Below are positions 1 to 7,707 of a stretch of 14,583 nucleotides of DNA, in pieces. Each line of letters begins with the position of its first letter. The stretch's first letter is position 1. The stretch covers positions 1 through 14,583 of the forward strand of contig SBFI01000424.1 in assembly GCA_006227875.1 (NCBI GenBank). Direction: 5' to 3'. Both the position numbers and the translations under genes were made by a program. Below the pieces are notes generated by a model. That model worked only from the letters and a program-made list of their open reading frames with translations, searched no databases and was not told where the DNA came from. Source of the stretch: Acidobacteriota bacterium (lineage in GTDB: Bacteria; Acidobacteriota; Thermoanaerobaculia; Multivoradales; JAHEKO01).

Positions 1-209
1 ACCGAGGGGTAGGCCTTGAGCGAGTGGATGACCTCTGCTTTCGGGTTGATCGGGAAGATGGCACCGGTGAACTCGCTCATCACCAGGTTGTGGAGGAGGG
101 CAAAGCCGAGCGACGACCGGTTTCGCGAGGCCCCGACAACCGCCACGTTGCGGGGCGAGAAGATCGCCTCCAGAGACTGTCGCGGGTGGTCGGTCGGCTG
201 CTCTGTCAT
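1..209 (-). CDS. Acyl-CoA synthetase / CoA-binding domain protein, N-terminal fragment
   Basis: Only the first 69 complete codons lie in the window; the gene continues past the left edge. The visible protein has a Rossmann-type CoA-binding start: IFSPRNVAVVGAS (residues 16-28), then SLGFALLHNL, then GAIFPINPKAEV and LKAYPS near the edge. This is the N-terminal signature of ADP-forming acyl/acetyl-CoA synthetases and of Pat-type protein acetyltransferases that carry the same domain. In that family the domain binds CoA or the acyl-CoA nucleotide moiety. The missing C-terminal part would decide between a stand-alone CoA-binding protein, an ADP-forming synthetase and a GNAT fusion. I chose ATG 209; an in-frame ATG at 221 would add four residues (MIAR). 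Neither has a clear ribosome binding site. A TATGAT hexamer overlaps the upstream ATG, see findings. It lies downstream of the lipid kinase gene on the same strand but across a long gap, so it is probably a separate transcription unit. Confidence 0.75.
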   Translation of the reverse strand, partial: MTEQPTDHPRQSLEAIFSPRNVAVVGASRNRSSLGFALLHNLVMSEFTGAIFPINPKAEVIHSLKAYPS

Positions 210-554
210 GCGGGCAATCATACCGCCGAAGCGGCCGGCCTCCGTGCCGGCCGATGGGTGGCATGACCTCCTGACAGTCTGTGGTGGCCCGTCTTCGGCA
301 CCTCCGGGGGCTCCCCTCCGCTACGCGGGAGATGGCTCCGCTCCGGTGAGCCTCCTCCGGTTCCGAACCCGGGCAGCGACGGCGCGGCGGCAACGGACCG
401 GCAGTCTACCGCTCAGCTCCAACCGCGCACGCCCCACGGTCCGAGGAGATCGAGGGCTCTGAGCCTCAGCGCCCAGTCGCTCCGTCGGTAGACTGCCGCC
501 CCGTCACCGCCGCGCGTGGTCTGACGGCGGCTGCTTTGGTTGCTCGGGCCGCCC
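210..554. other. Non-coding intergenic stretch with palindromic structure
   Basis: No convincing gene lies here. The open frames crossing it on both strands are low-complexity, Arg/Pro/Gly-rich products of GC-rich DNA without family motifs. The right part (382-531) holds a long inverted repeat and a competing 10-bp stem, annotated separately. The middle (about 300-365) is rich in repeated CTCCG/CCTCCGG-type words, so weaker local hairpins are possible there. On the minus strand an AGGAGG at 267-272 sits only 2 nt before an ATG (262-264). That ATG opens a frame different from the CoA-binding gene and with no recognisable protein, so I do not call it. I saw no T-run typical of an intrinsic terminator after the lipid kinase stop. 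Confidence 0.6.
382..515 (-). repeat. Long imperfect inverted repeat, arms 382-411 and 486-515
   Basis: The inner 13 bp of the arms (399-411 CGGCAGTCTACCG and 486-498 CGGTAGACTGCCG) are exact reverse complements. Pairing continues outward to 382/515, giving 26 Watson-Crick pairs out of 30. The mismatches are 398/499, 397/500, 392/505 and 391/506. Read as minus-strand RNA, three of the four become G-U pairs, leaving one true mismatch; read as plus-strand RNA they do not. The loop (412-485) contains an interrupted palindrome CTGAGcCTCAG at 459-469. A competing 10-bp stem can form between 495-506 and 522-531 with a 2-nt bulge. The element starts about 40 nt after the lipid kinase stop. No target-site duplication is evident at its ends and no U-tract follows it. 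It could be a 3' structural element, a small RNA, or a MITE-like repeat. Confidence 0.6.
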
Positions 555-1433
555 TCAAGCCGCCGGCACCAGCACCCTGAGCCTTTCGGGCGCCAGTCCG
601 ATGGTCACCGGCAGGTGGTGAGGAATCCCGTCGCCGTCGACTTGGAGGTTGATGGCGCCTGGCCCGCGGATCTCGACGGCTTCCACGGGGAAGCTTTCGA
701 CGTCGGTCCGGGCGAGGTGTCGGCCGCGAAGAAAATCGACCGCAAAGCCGAGTGTAGAGCTCCTTCCACGACCCCGGAAGAGCACCAGGTCGAGCCGTCG
801 GTCGTCGGGGCTGGCGGTCGGCGCCATGGCCAGCTTGCCGCCATAGTGTGGGAGGTTGCAGACGGCGGCAAAGGTGGCCTTCAGGTGTTGATTGTCGGCC
901 ACCAGCTCCATTTCGGGGAACTCGTAGAACGACCATTGGTAGAGCCCGGCGCCGAGGACTCCGGTGCGCCCCAGATGCCGCTTGAGGCGGGGATGGAGAC
1001 GGCCCATGATGCGGGCATCCAGACCGGCCGAGGCCTGCATCAGGAACACCTCGTCCTCACACAGACCGACATCGATCTCGCGCACGCGGGCCTGGCTGAA
1101 GGCAGCCGCGGCCGCTAGTGGGCGGCGGGGAACACCGAGCGAGTAGGCGATCACGTTGGTGGTACCCCCCGGCAGCGGTCCCAGAGCCGCCGGGGTGCCA
1201 AGGAGTCCCGCAGCGGTCTCGCGCAGGGTACCGTCGCCGCCAAAAGCGAAAACCACCTCCACACCCTGGTCGGCCGCCTCGCGGGCGAGCTCGGTGGCGT
1301 GACCGGGCTGGTCGGTCGGTCGCCCCTCGATCTCGAAGCCACGCTGGGCAAGCGCGGCCTCGAGATCACGGGCAAGCACCGAAGTGCGCCAGCGACCGGC
1401 CTTGGGGTTGTAGATCAGAACCGATCGACGCAT
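555..1433 (-). CDS. Diacylglycerol kinase family lipid kinase (DagK/YegS/BmrU-like)
   Basis: The 292-residue product has the layout and length of bacterial soluble lipid kinases that phosphorylate diacylglycerol or related lipids with ATP at the inner face of the membrane. Visible motifs are YNPKAG (residues 8-13) in the first strand, the nucleotide-binding GGDGTLRE (65-72), and the PGGTTN turn (88-93) followed by a small-residue helix. The C-terminal beta-sandwich carries DRRLDLVLFR (211-220) and VDGDG (265-269), where the family usually has a DGE/DGD acidic site. There is no signal peptide or transmembrane segment. ATG 1433 is chosen because the NPKAG strand begins immediately after it; no clear Shine-Dalgarno is present. 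It starts 36 nt after the ruvB stop on the same strand, so it is probably the last gene of the ppiD-ruvA-ruvB operon. The exact lipid substrate cannot be read from the sequence; a sphingosine-kinase-like or other lipid substrate is possible. Confidence 0.92.
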   Translation of the reverse strand: MRRSVLIYNPKAGRWRTSVLARDLEAALAQRGFEIEGRPTDQPGHATELAREAADQGVEVVFAFGGDGTLRETAAGLLGTPAALGPLPGGTTNVIAYSLGVPRRPLAAAAAFSQARVREIDVGLCEDEVFLMQASAGLDARIMGRLHPRLKRHLGRTGVLGAGLYQWSFYEFPEMELVADNQHLKATFAAVCNLPHYGGKLAMAPTASPDDRRLDLVLFRGRGRSSTLGFAVDFLRGRHLARTDVESFPVEAVEIRGPGAINLQVDGDGIPHHLPVTIGLAPERLRVLVPAA

Positions 1434-1469
1434 GGGGTCGGCGTTGTCTGCTTCGCCACCGGGATGGTC

Positions 1470-2498
1470 TTAGAACAGAGTCGGGTTGGCATCCTTGGAA
1501 GGCGGTGTCAAGCCGAGGTGCTGGTAGGCCTTGGGTGTCGCCACCCGCCCCCGATTGGTGCGCTGGAGAAAGCCCTCCTGGATGAGAAAGGGCTCGTAGA
1601 GATCTTCCAATGTGCCGTGATCTTCTCCCACCGCCGCGGCGATGGCCTTGATACCCGCCGGACCACCGCTGTAATGCTCGATGAGGGTGGTCAGGATCTT
1701 GCGATCAACCTCGTCGAATCCCAACTCGTCGACCTCCAACAACTCGAGCGCGCGGCGGGCGGTCTCGATGTCGATCTTCCCCTCTCCTTCCACCTGGGCG
1801 AAGTCTCGCACCCGGCGCAACAGACGGTTGACTATACGCGGGGTGCCGCGGCTGCGGCGGGCAATCTCCTGGGCTCCGTTGTCGTCGATGCCGACATGCA
1901 GCAGGCTCGCCGAACGGGTAACGATCTCGGCCAGGTGCTCCGGCTGGTAGAAGTCGAGCCGGTGGACGATTCCAAAACGGCCCCTCAGCGGCGCGGTGAT
2001 GAGACCGGCGCGGGTGGTGGCGCCGACCAGGGTGAAGCGGGGGAGCTCGATCTTCATCGTGCGCGCCGCGGGTCCCTGGCCGATAACCAGATCGAGCGCG
2101 AAGTCCTCGAGCGCCGGATAGAGGATCTCTTCGACGGTCGGTCCGAGACGATGGATCTCGTCGATAAAGAGCACCTGGCCCGCTTCTAGATTGGTGAGGA
2201 TGGCGGCCAGATCGCCGGCCCGCTCGAGCACCGGCCCCGAGGTGGTTCTGAGCGAGGTGCTCATCTCCTCGGCGATGATGTTCGCCAAGGTAGTCTTTCC
2301 CAGACCGGGTGGGCCAAAGAGAAGCACGTGGTCCAGGGCCTCACGGCGCTCACGTGCGGCCTGAATGAACACCCGCAGCTTGTCGACGATCCGGGTCTGA
2401 CCGATGTATTCCTCGAGAGTCCTCGGGCGCAGCGATTGCTCGATGGTGAGATCTTCGGGATCGGGGGTGCCCGAGAGCAGAGAGCGATCGTCGGTCAC
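1470..2498 (-). CDS. ruvB: Holliday junction branch migration helicase RuvB
   Basis: The 342-residue AAA+ ATPase has the normal RuvB length. It is the motor of the RuvAB complex, forming hexameric rings that pull DNA through a RuvA-held Holliday junction during recombination repair. Visible elements are a short N-terminal tail ending in TIEQSLRPRTLEEYIGQ, Walker A GPPGLGKT (62-69), Walker B with DEIH (113-116), sensor 1 GATTRAG (159-165), the arginine-finger loop LRGRFGI (171-177), and a C-terminal winged-helix region with the typical GPAGIKAIA and EEGFLQRTNRGR-like segment near the end. The start is a GTG at 2498: the nearby ATG at 2506 runs into a stop after three codons. ruvA ends 19 nt upstream, so the two subunits are co-transcribed. 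No strong ribosome binding site is seen, which suggests coupling to ruvA translation. All core catalytic residues are intact. Confidence 0.99.
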   Translation of the reverse strand: MTDDRSLLSGTPDPEDLTIEQSLRPRTLEEYIGQTRIVDKLRVFIQAARERREALDHVLLFGPPGLGKTTLANIIAEEMSTSLRTTSGPVLERAGDLAAILTNLEAGQVLFIDEIHRLGPTVEEILYPALEDFALDLVIGQGPAARTMKIELPRFTLVGATTRAGLITAPLRGRFGIVHRLDFYQPEHLAEIVTRSASLLHVGIDDNGAQEIARRSRGTPRIVNRLLRRVRDFAQVEGEGKIDIETARRALELLEVDELGFDEVDRKILTTLIEHYSGGPAGIKAIAAAVGEDHGTLEDLYEPFLIQEGFLQRTNRGRVATPKAYQHLGLTPPSKDANPTLF

Positions 2499-2517
2499 GA
2501 GGTCATTCTAACCGCAG

Positions 2518-3111
2518 CTATACCCTTGCCAGGCTCTGCAGGCTAGCGCGCAGTAGCTCGTGGAAGACCGCGTCGGGGTTGTCCTGCTGTGCTTTTGCCA
2601 GCGCTTGTTCGGCCTCGGTCCTCTTGTAGCCCAGATTGACCAGGGCCTGGACGAGATCTTCCCCCTCGGCTGACTTGGCCGTTGTCGGCACCTCGGCAGC
2701 CAGCTCCTGGACGCGGTCCCTGAGCTCGAGCACGAGCCGGTCGGCAGTCCGTTTGCCGATACCCGGAATGGTGGCCAGCCGCGCCGTGTCACCGGCGGCA
2801 AGAGCGCCAAGGAGCACCTCGGGGGGCAACCCCGAGAGAATCACCCGGGCCAGCCGCGGGCCGACACCACCGACAGCAATGAGCTTTTCGAACAGGAGCT
2901 TTTCGCGCTCGGTCCAGAAGCCAAAGAGCTCGATCGTGCCCTCACGCATGTGGGTGTGGATAAAGAGCCCGATCGACTGCTCGGCCCCGACCTTTTCGAT
3001 CTCGTAGAAGGTGGACAGCGGGATGGCGACGTCGTAGCCGACGCCCTGGAGATCGAGGAGAACTCGCTCCGGCGTCGAGCGGCGGGGTATCCCTTCGAGA
3101 TAGCCGATCAT
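2518..3111 (-). CDS. ruvA: Holliday junction DNA-binding protein RuvA
   Basis: The 197-residue protein matches RuvA in length and three-domain layout. The N-terminal OB fold begins MIGYLEG and contains the GVGYDVAIP strand and HTHMREG with LFGF (residues 53-64). The middle domain has the two helix-hairpin-helix motifs, AVGGVGPRLARVIL (79-92) and TIPGIGKRTADRLVLEL (114-130), which bind the junction arms. After a flexible acidic linker (about 140-150) comes domain III, LVQALVNLGYKRTEAEQAL, which contacts RuvB. RuvA tetramers hold the four-way junction open for RuvB. The start ATG at 3111 lies 19 nt after the ppiD stop, so it is in the same operon. ruvC, often the gene before ruvA, is not adjacent; ppiD occupies that place. 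No SOS (LexA-type CTGT-N8-ACAG) box was seen in the operon promoter region. Confidence 0.98.
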   Translation of the reverse strand: MIGYLEGIPRRSTPERVLLDLQGVGYDVAIPLSTFYEIEKVGAEQSIGLFIHTHMREGTIELFGFWTEREKLLFEKLIAVGGVGPRLARVILSGLPPEVLLGALAAGDTARLATIPGIGKRTADRLVLELRDRVQELAAEVPTTAKSAEGEDLVQALVNLGYKRTEAEQALAKAQQDNPDAVFHELLRASLQSLARV

Positions 3112-3130
3112 TGAAGGGCGAAAGAAGTCC

Positions 3131-5086
3131 TCAGGTGCCGGTCACCGGCTCGGCGGTCGGTTGCAGCGATTCCAGGAGCTGGCTGTCGTAGCGCACATCC
3201 AGCTCCTCTCGTCGCTGGGCGAGGAGCGAGCCGATCATGAGATTGAGTTTCTGTTCTCGAACCGTTGCCCGCGTCTGCTCCCTGGCTTCTGCGAAGGCGA
3301 CCGAATCGAAGCGCTGGCGCTCGGTGACCTCGAATAAAATGGCGCTGTTCTCGTGCAGCAGGGGGCCACCGAGGTCACCGGTCTCCAGCGCGAGGGCTGC
3401 GGCAGCGACCTCGGAGGCTTGACCGAGGCTGCCCACCGGCCCGGCGCTGCCAAAGGGAGTGCTCTCTTCGATCTCCAGGTTCAACTCGGTGGCGAGATCC
3501 TCGAAGGTCTTGTCAGCCGCCAGCGCCTCGCGGGCCGCCGCCAGCCGCTCGCGAGCGAGCACGAGCTGCCGCTCGGTGCCGAGCGCGGTCTCGACCTCGG
3601 CCCTCACCTCTTCCAACTCGGGAATCCGAGGTTCCTGTACTTCGCGCAGGGCGATAACGGCCCAGCCCCTGGCCACCCGGACCGGGTCCGAAACGTTGCC
3701 GGTCTCGAGCTCGAAAGCGGTGACCGAAAAAGCGGTCGCCCTGCCGATGCCGGCGACGTTGTCATCCCTGCCAAACGGATCGGAGGTGTGAAAGGTGACA
3801 CCGCTCTCGCCGTCGGCCAGGGCTCTGAGCGCCTCGGGGTCGCCGAGGTCCTCGGCTCGGATCCTGTCGGCGAGCTCGCTCGCCTTGCTCTCGGCCAGCG
3901 TGCGCGAGCGGTCACCGAGCATCTGCGAGCGGACACGGTCGCTTGCCTGCTCGAAGGGCAGCAGCCCGGCCTCCTGGCGATCCAGGACCTGGATGAGGTG
4001 ATAGCCAAAGTCACTGCGGATCGGACCGACCAGATCTCCCGGTTGGGCCGAGAAGGCAGCCTCCTCGAACTCGGGCACCATCTGCCCGCGGCCAAAAAAG
4101 CCAAGATCTCCACCACGCGATTTGCTCCCGGGATCCTCGGAGACCTCGCCCGCGAGGACGGCGAAATCCGCCCCGGCCTCGATCTGCTGGCGCAGCGCGG
4201 TGAGCTCGCTTTCGGCCTCTTCGGCGGAGCGATCGGCACCGACACGCAGCAGGATGTGTCGCGCCTGGACCTGCTCGTCCTGGGTGAACTCGTCGGGGCG
4301 CTGGTCGTAGTAGGCACGGATCTCCTCGTCGGTGATCTCCAGCGAGTCCTGGAGCAGGCTGGGCTCGATCAGCAGGTACTCCACAACCCTTTTTTCCGGG
4401 ATGCGATAGTCCTCGGAGTTGGTGTCGAAGAACGCCGTGACCTCATCCGGTGTCAGGGCAACCTCGGACGCAAAGCGGTCGGCGGGGAGTTGGAGAAAGC
4501 GGATCTTGGCCCTCTCTACACGCTCGCGATAGGCCTCCTCCACCTCCTGATCGGAGACGAAGAGATTCTGGGACAGGACGCTTTCGACCCTTCTGTTGAG
4601 CAGATCCTGGCGGACACTGGCCTCGAAATCGTCGACCGTGAGCCCGTTCGACCTGAGGATCTGTCGGTAGGTTTCCTCACCCACAAAGCCCCCTTCGGCA
4701 TCGAGGAAGACCGGCAGACTGAGGATGTAGCGTCGGACCTCTTCGTCGGCAACCCGGATTCCCATCCGTTCGGCTTCCGCGAGCATGATCTTGTCGTTGA
4801 CCAGGCTGTCGAGGACCTGCATCGGCAGGCCGGTCTGTCGCGCCATCTCGGGCGTAAATTGCTGACCGTAGGCCCTTCTCAAATTCTCCTCGGCCTGACG
4901 GTAGGTGCGCTCGAAGTCTCCGTAGGTGACCTTGTAACTGCCGACCGTCGCCGCCGCATCGGAGGCGGTACTGCCACCTATCTTGGCACCGCCAAAGCTC
5001 TGGAAGACGAAGAGGATGAAGACCGCAATGACCAGCCAGAGGACCCAACTTAAATACTTGAGATTGTCGCGAAAAACCTTGAGCAT
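3131..5086 (-). CDS. ppiD: PpiD/SurA-type membrane-anchored peptidylprolyl isomerase chaperone
   Basis: The 651-residue protein resembles PpiD, an inner-membrane-anchored periplasmic chaperone that meets polypeptides leaving the Sec translocon. A short basic N-terminus (MLKVFRDNLK) is followed by one transmembrane anchor (about 13-30). Next is a SurA_N-like helical region (about 45-260) with the hallmark LDSLVNDKIMLAEAERMGI segment (92-110). A parvulin domain spans about 271-370 and shows ARHILL (275-280), GGDLGFFGRGQMVPEFEEAAF (325-345) and GYHLIQV (361-367). Two later segments, VTAFELETGNVSDPV (455-469) and ALALETGDLGGPL (564-576), each followed by a strand, look like degenerate second and third isomerase-like repeats. 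Start ATG 5086 has GGAG six bases upstream and a promoter at 5126-5154. It is the first gene of an apparent operon with ruvA, ruvB and a lipid kinase. SurA-like annotation is the alternative, but the uncleaved N-terminal anchor favours PpiD. Confidence 0.92.
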   Translation of the reverse strand: MLKVFRDNLKYLSWVLWLVIAVFILFVFQSFGGAKIGGSTASDAAATVGSYKVTYGDFERTYRQAEENLRRAYGQQFTPEMARQTGLPMQVLDSLVNDKIMLAEAERMGIRVADEEVRRYILSLPVFLDAEGGFVGEETYRQILRSNGLTVDDFEASVRQDLLNRRVESVLSQNLFVSDQEVEEAYRERVERAKIRFLQLPADRFASEVALTPDEVTAFFDTNSEDYRIPEKRVVEYLLIEPSLLQDSLEITDEEIRAYYDQRPDEFTQDEQVQARHILLRVGADRSAEEAESELTALRQQIEAGADFAVLAGEVSEDPGSKSRGGDLGFFGRGQMVPEFEEAAFSAQPGDLVGPIRSDFGYHLIQVLDRQEAGLLPFEQASDRVRSQMLGDRSRTLAESKASELADRIRAEDLGDPEALRALADGESGVTFHTSDPFGRDDNVAGIGRATAFSVTAFELETGNVSDPVRVARGWAVIALREVQEPRIPELEEVRAEVETALGTERQLVLARERLAAAREALAADKTFEDLATELNLEIEESTPFGSAGPVGSLGQASEVAAAALALETGDLGGPLLHENSAILFEVTERQRFDSVAFAEAREQTRATVREQKLNLMIGSLLAQRREELDVRYDSQLLESLQPTAEPVTGT

Positions 5087-5125
5087 GGAGATCTCCGTGC
5101 GCGCGGAGGCGCGAGAAAGAGCGAC

Positions 5126-5154
5126 AGTCTAGCAACAGGCGGGTGCCTGGACAA
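5126..5154 (-). promoter_or_regulatory. Sigma-70-type promoter of the ppiD-ruvA-ruvB operon
   Basis: Read on the minus strand, a -35 TTGTCC (5154-5149, four of six consensus bases) is followed by exactly 17 nt and then a -10 TAGACT (5131-5126, four of six). Transcription would begin near 5119, leaving a leader of about 33 nt with GGAG six bases before the ppiD ATG. This assumes a vegetative sigma-70-like consensus in this organism. Confidence 0.55.
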
Positions 5155-5206
5155 GCAATCGCGTGCTCATCAGGGGGTCGACAAACCCAGATTTATGAAG
5201 GCTTTG

Positions 5207-5215
5207 TGCTATATT
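5207..5215 (+). promoter_or_regulatory. Extended -10 promoter for the mreB operon
   Basis: TGCTATATT at 5207-5215 matches the extended -10 form TGnTATAAT in all but one position. No good -35 hexamer is found 16-18 nt upstream, as is common for extended -10 promoters. Transcription would begin near 5222, giving a leader of about 46 nt before the mreB ATG at 5268. It lies back to back with the ppiD promoter in a 181-nt divergent intergenic region. This stretch is noticeably more A/T-rich than its surroundings, which supports a promoter. Confidence 0.5.
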
Positions 5216-5267
5216 CGCCTGCTTGTAGCGCCCGCAGGTGGGACGTCGTCCAAGAGAAAATCGACTC

Positions 5268-6293
<1,026 letters not shown>

Positions 6294-6321
6294 GATCGAA
6301 GGCCATCTCGAACACCAACCC

Positions 6322-6334
6322 GGGTCGCCGACCC
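6322..6334 (+). other. Small hairpin between mreB and mreC
   Basis: GGGTC (6322-6326), GCC loop, GACCC (6330-6334) form a 5-bp GC-rich stem just before the mreC start, followed by TTCCTCT rather than a real T-run. It is too short and poorly tailed for a full terminator. It may adjust the mreB:mreC ratio or mRNA stability, or it may be chance in GC-rich DNA. Confidence 0.25.
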
Positions 6335-6346
6335 TTCCTCTGACCC

Positions 6347-7192
6347 GTGACCGAGATTCGAACCCGCTGGCTGCTGATCCTGCTCGTCCTGGGACAACTC
6401 TTTCTTCTCGCCGCGCAACTTCCCGCCCCGGGTAGCCGACCGAGCTTCCTCGAGACCGCGGCGCTGAGAGCGGTGGCGCCGTTTGCCAACGTCGTCGCCG
6501 CGGCAGGAGGCGTGGGCGGGGCGGTGATGCGAGACCTAGCGCTGCGGCGCACGCTGGTGGCGGAGAATAGGCGTCTGCGCACAGAGGTGGAGGAGCTGCG
6601 GCAACGCACGATCCGGCTCGAGGGGATGGAGGAGTCGGTTCTCCATCTCACCCAGGCGGTGGAGTATGCGGAGGGCGCGGACTACCCGCTGGTGCTGGCG
6701 GACATAGTCTTTATCGATTACACATCCTGGCTCCAGACGCTGGTGCTGTCGGTCAAGGAGGGCACCGTTGCCGTCAACCAGCCGGCAGTGGTGAGCGAGG
6801 GCCTGGTTGGGCGTGTGGTGGTGGCGTCCGGACCCTACGCCAAGGTACAGCTGATCACCGACCGCTCGGCCAGCGTTGGCGGGATGATCGAGCGCACCCA
6901 TCGGCAGGGGGTGGTGCGCGGCGCGGGGCGCGGCTCGCTGGAGCTGGATTTCGTGCCCTTGCAGGCGGACGTGCGGGTGGGAGACTTGGTGCTTACCGCC
7001 GGCATCGACGGCATCTACCCCCGCGGGATCCCGGTGGGCACGGTGGTCGCCGTGGAGCCGGGAAGCGAGCTGTTCCACACCATCAGGTTGAGTCCCAGGG
7101 TGGATTTTGGTGTGCTCGACGTGGTCTATCTGATCGAGCGTGAGCCTGTACCCGAGAGGGTGAAAGAGGCGCTGCCGGATGCGGGGCCTTAG
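6347..7192 (+). CDS. mreC: Rod-shape-determining protein MreC
   Basis: The 281-residue protein has the MreC layout: a short cytoplasmic tail, one transmembrane helix (about 7-24), a coiled-coil (about 66-105, with LVAENRRLRTEVEELRQR), then a periplasmic double beta-barrel (about 115-265). Typical MreC elements are NQPAVVSEGLVGRV (144-157), KVQLITDRSASVGGMI (166-181), the GVVRGAG turn (188-194) and VGDLVLTAGIDGIYPRGIPVG in strand-turn-strand positions 211-231. MreC scaffolds the elongasome and activates PBP2 through its beta domains. The start is GTG 6347. An in-frame stop (TGA, 6341-6343) sits only two codons upstream, and no better start follows before the membrane helix. No clear ribosome binding site is visible. 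Its 3' end overlaps mreD by 14 nt, which suggests translational coupling. Confidence 0.96.
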   Translation: MTEIRTRWLLILLVLGQLFLLAAQLPAPGSRPSFLETAALRAVAPFANVVAAAGGVGGAVMRDLALRRTLVAENRRLRTEVEELRQRTIRLEGMEESVLHLTQAVEYAEGADYPLVLADIVFIDYTSWLQTLVLSVKEGTVAVNQPAVVSEGLVGRVVVASGPYAKVQLITDRSASVGGMIERTHRQGVVRGAGRGSLELDFVPLQADVRVGDLVLTAGIDGIYPRGIPVGTVVAVEPGSELFHTIRLSPRVDFGVLDVVYLIEREPVPERVKEALPDAGP

Positions 7193-7697
7193 ATTTGCAG
7201 CAGCACTGGTGGTGGCGACGATGCTCCACGTCGCCGGCGCACGGCTGTTCCCCGACTTCTCGTCCGCCATCGACCTCTTCTTGCTGATCGTCGTCTTCAA
7301 CGCGCTGGATGGGAACACCCTGGCCGGCATGCTGGGTGGCCTGGCGGCCGGTCTGGTCACCGACGCACTCACCGGCGGCCCGTTCGGGATACACGGTCTC
7401 GCTGATACGATCGTGGGTTACGGCACCGCCTACGCGGTGCAGCGGCTGGTAATCCAGCGCGTTACCGGGGTTTTCCAACTGTTTGCCCTGGCCGCCGCGA
7501 CACAGCAGGCGCTACTGATGGGGGTGTCGTTGTTGCTGTTGCCGAGCCCGGAGGCTCCCCGCATCCTGTGGCTGATGGTGAGAATCGTCAGCAGCGGGAT
7601 CCTGGGCAGCGTGCTCTATCTGGGGGCCGAGCGGCTGCGGTCCACGGCGGAAGGATGGCAGGCGGCGCGCTCATCGAAGATCCGCTTCGACAAATAG
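7179..7697 (+). CDS. mreD: Rod-shape-determining membrane protein MreD
   Basis: The 172-residue, very hydrophobic protein is of normal MreD length. It seems to have about five membrane helices, beginning at residues 5-20, 30-45, 47-63, 100-120 and 128-150. The family-type motif GLVTDALTGGPFGIHGLADTIVGY lies between residues 58 and 81, with Asp62 in the conserved position. MreD is an integral membrane member of the Rod complex that binds MreC and influences PBP2 activation; its biochemical role is less clear than that of its partners. The ATG at 7179 lies inside the end of mreC. The mrdA start follows 10 nt after the mreD stop. MreD is poorly conserved in sequence, so context (between mreC and mrdA) carries much of the identification. 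Confidence 0.93.
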   Translation: MRGLRFAAALVVATMLHVAGARLFPDFSSAIDLFLLIVVFNALDGNTLAGMLGGLAAGLVTDALTGGPFGIHGLADTIVGYGTAYAVQRLVIQRVTGVFQLFALAAATQQALLMGVSLLLLPSPEAPRILWLMVRIVSSGILGSVLYLGAERLRSTAEGWQAARSSKIRFDK

Positions 7698-7707
7698 GCG
7701 TTGGATC

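Noticed and set aside
262..272. AGGAGG plus ATG on the minus strand as a gene start
   Set aside because: Spacing of 2 nt is too short for translation initiation and the frame that follows overlaps the CoA-binding gene out of frame without any recognisable protein.
16..462. 148-codon open frame on the plus strand over the CoA-binding gene and intergenic region
   Set aside because: Product is Arg/Pro/Ala-rich with no motif, lies antisense to the CoA-binding start, and has no ribosome binding site.
382..515. Inverted repeat as a classical intrinsic terminator for the lipid kinase operon
   Set aside because: The 74-nt loop is very long and no U-run follows the hairpin on the minus strand.
1299..2189. 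296-codon open frame on the plus strand opposite ruvB and the lipid kinase
   Set aside because: Antisense shadow of ruvB; its product shows no family motif and crosses the intergenic gap between two real genes.
3353..5053. 566-codon open frame on the plus strand opposite ppiD
   Set aside because: It is antisense to a well-supported PpiD with clear motifs, has no recognisable domain, and such long mirror frames are expected in GC-rich DNA with strong third-base bias.
5178..5215. TCGACA (5178-5183) as -35 for the TATATT -10 of mreB
   Set aside because: The spacing is 26 nt, far outside the usable 16-19 nt range.
5238..5267. GTG 5238 as upstream start of mreB
   Set aside because: It would add a basic ten-residue tail not typical of MreB; ATG 5268 gives the amphipathic N-terminus seen in the family.
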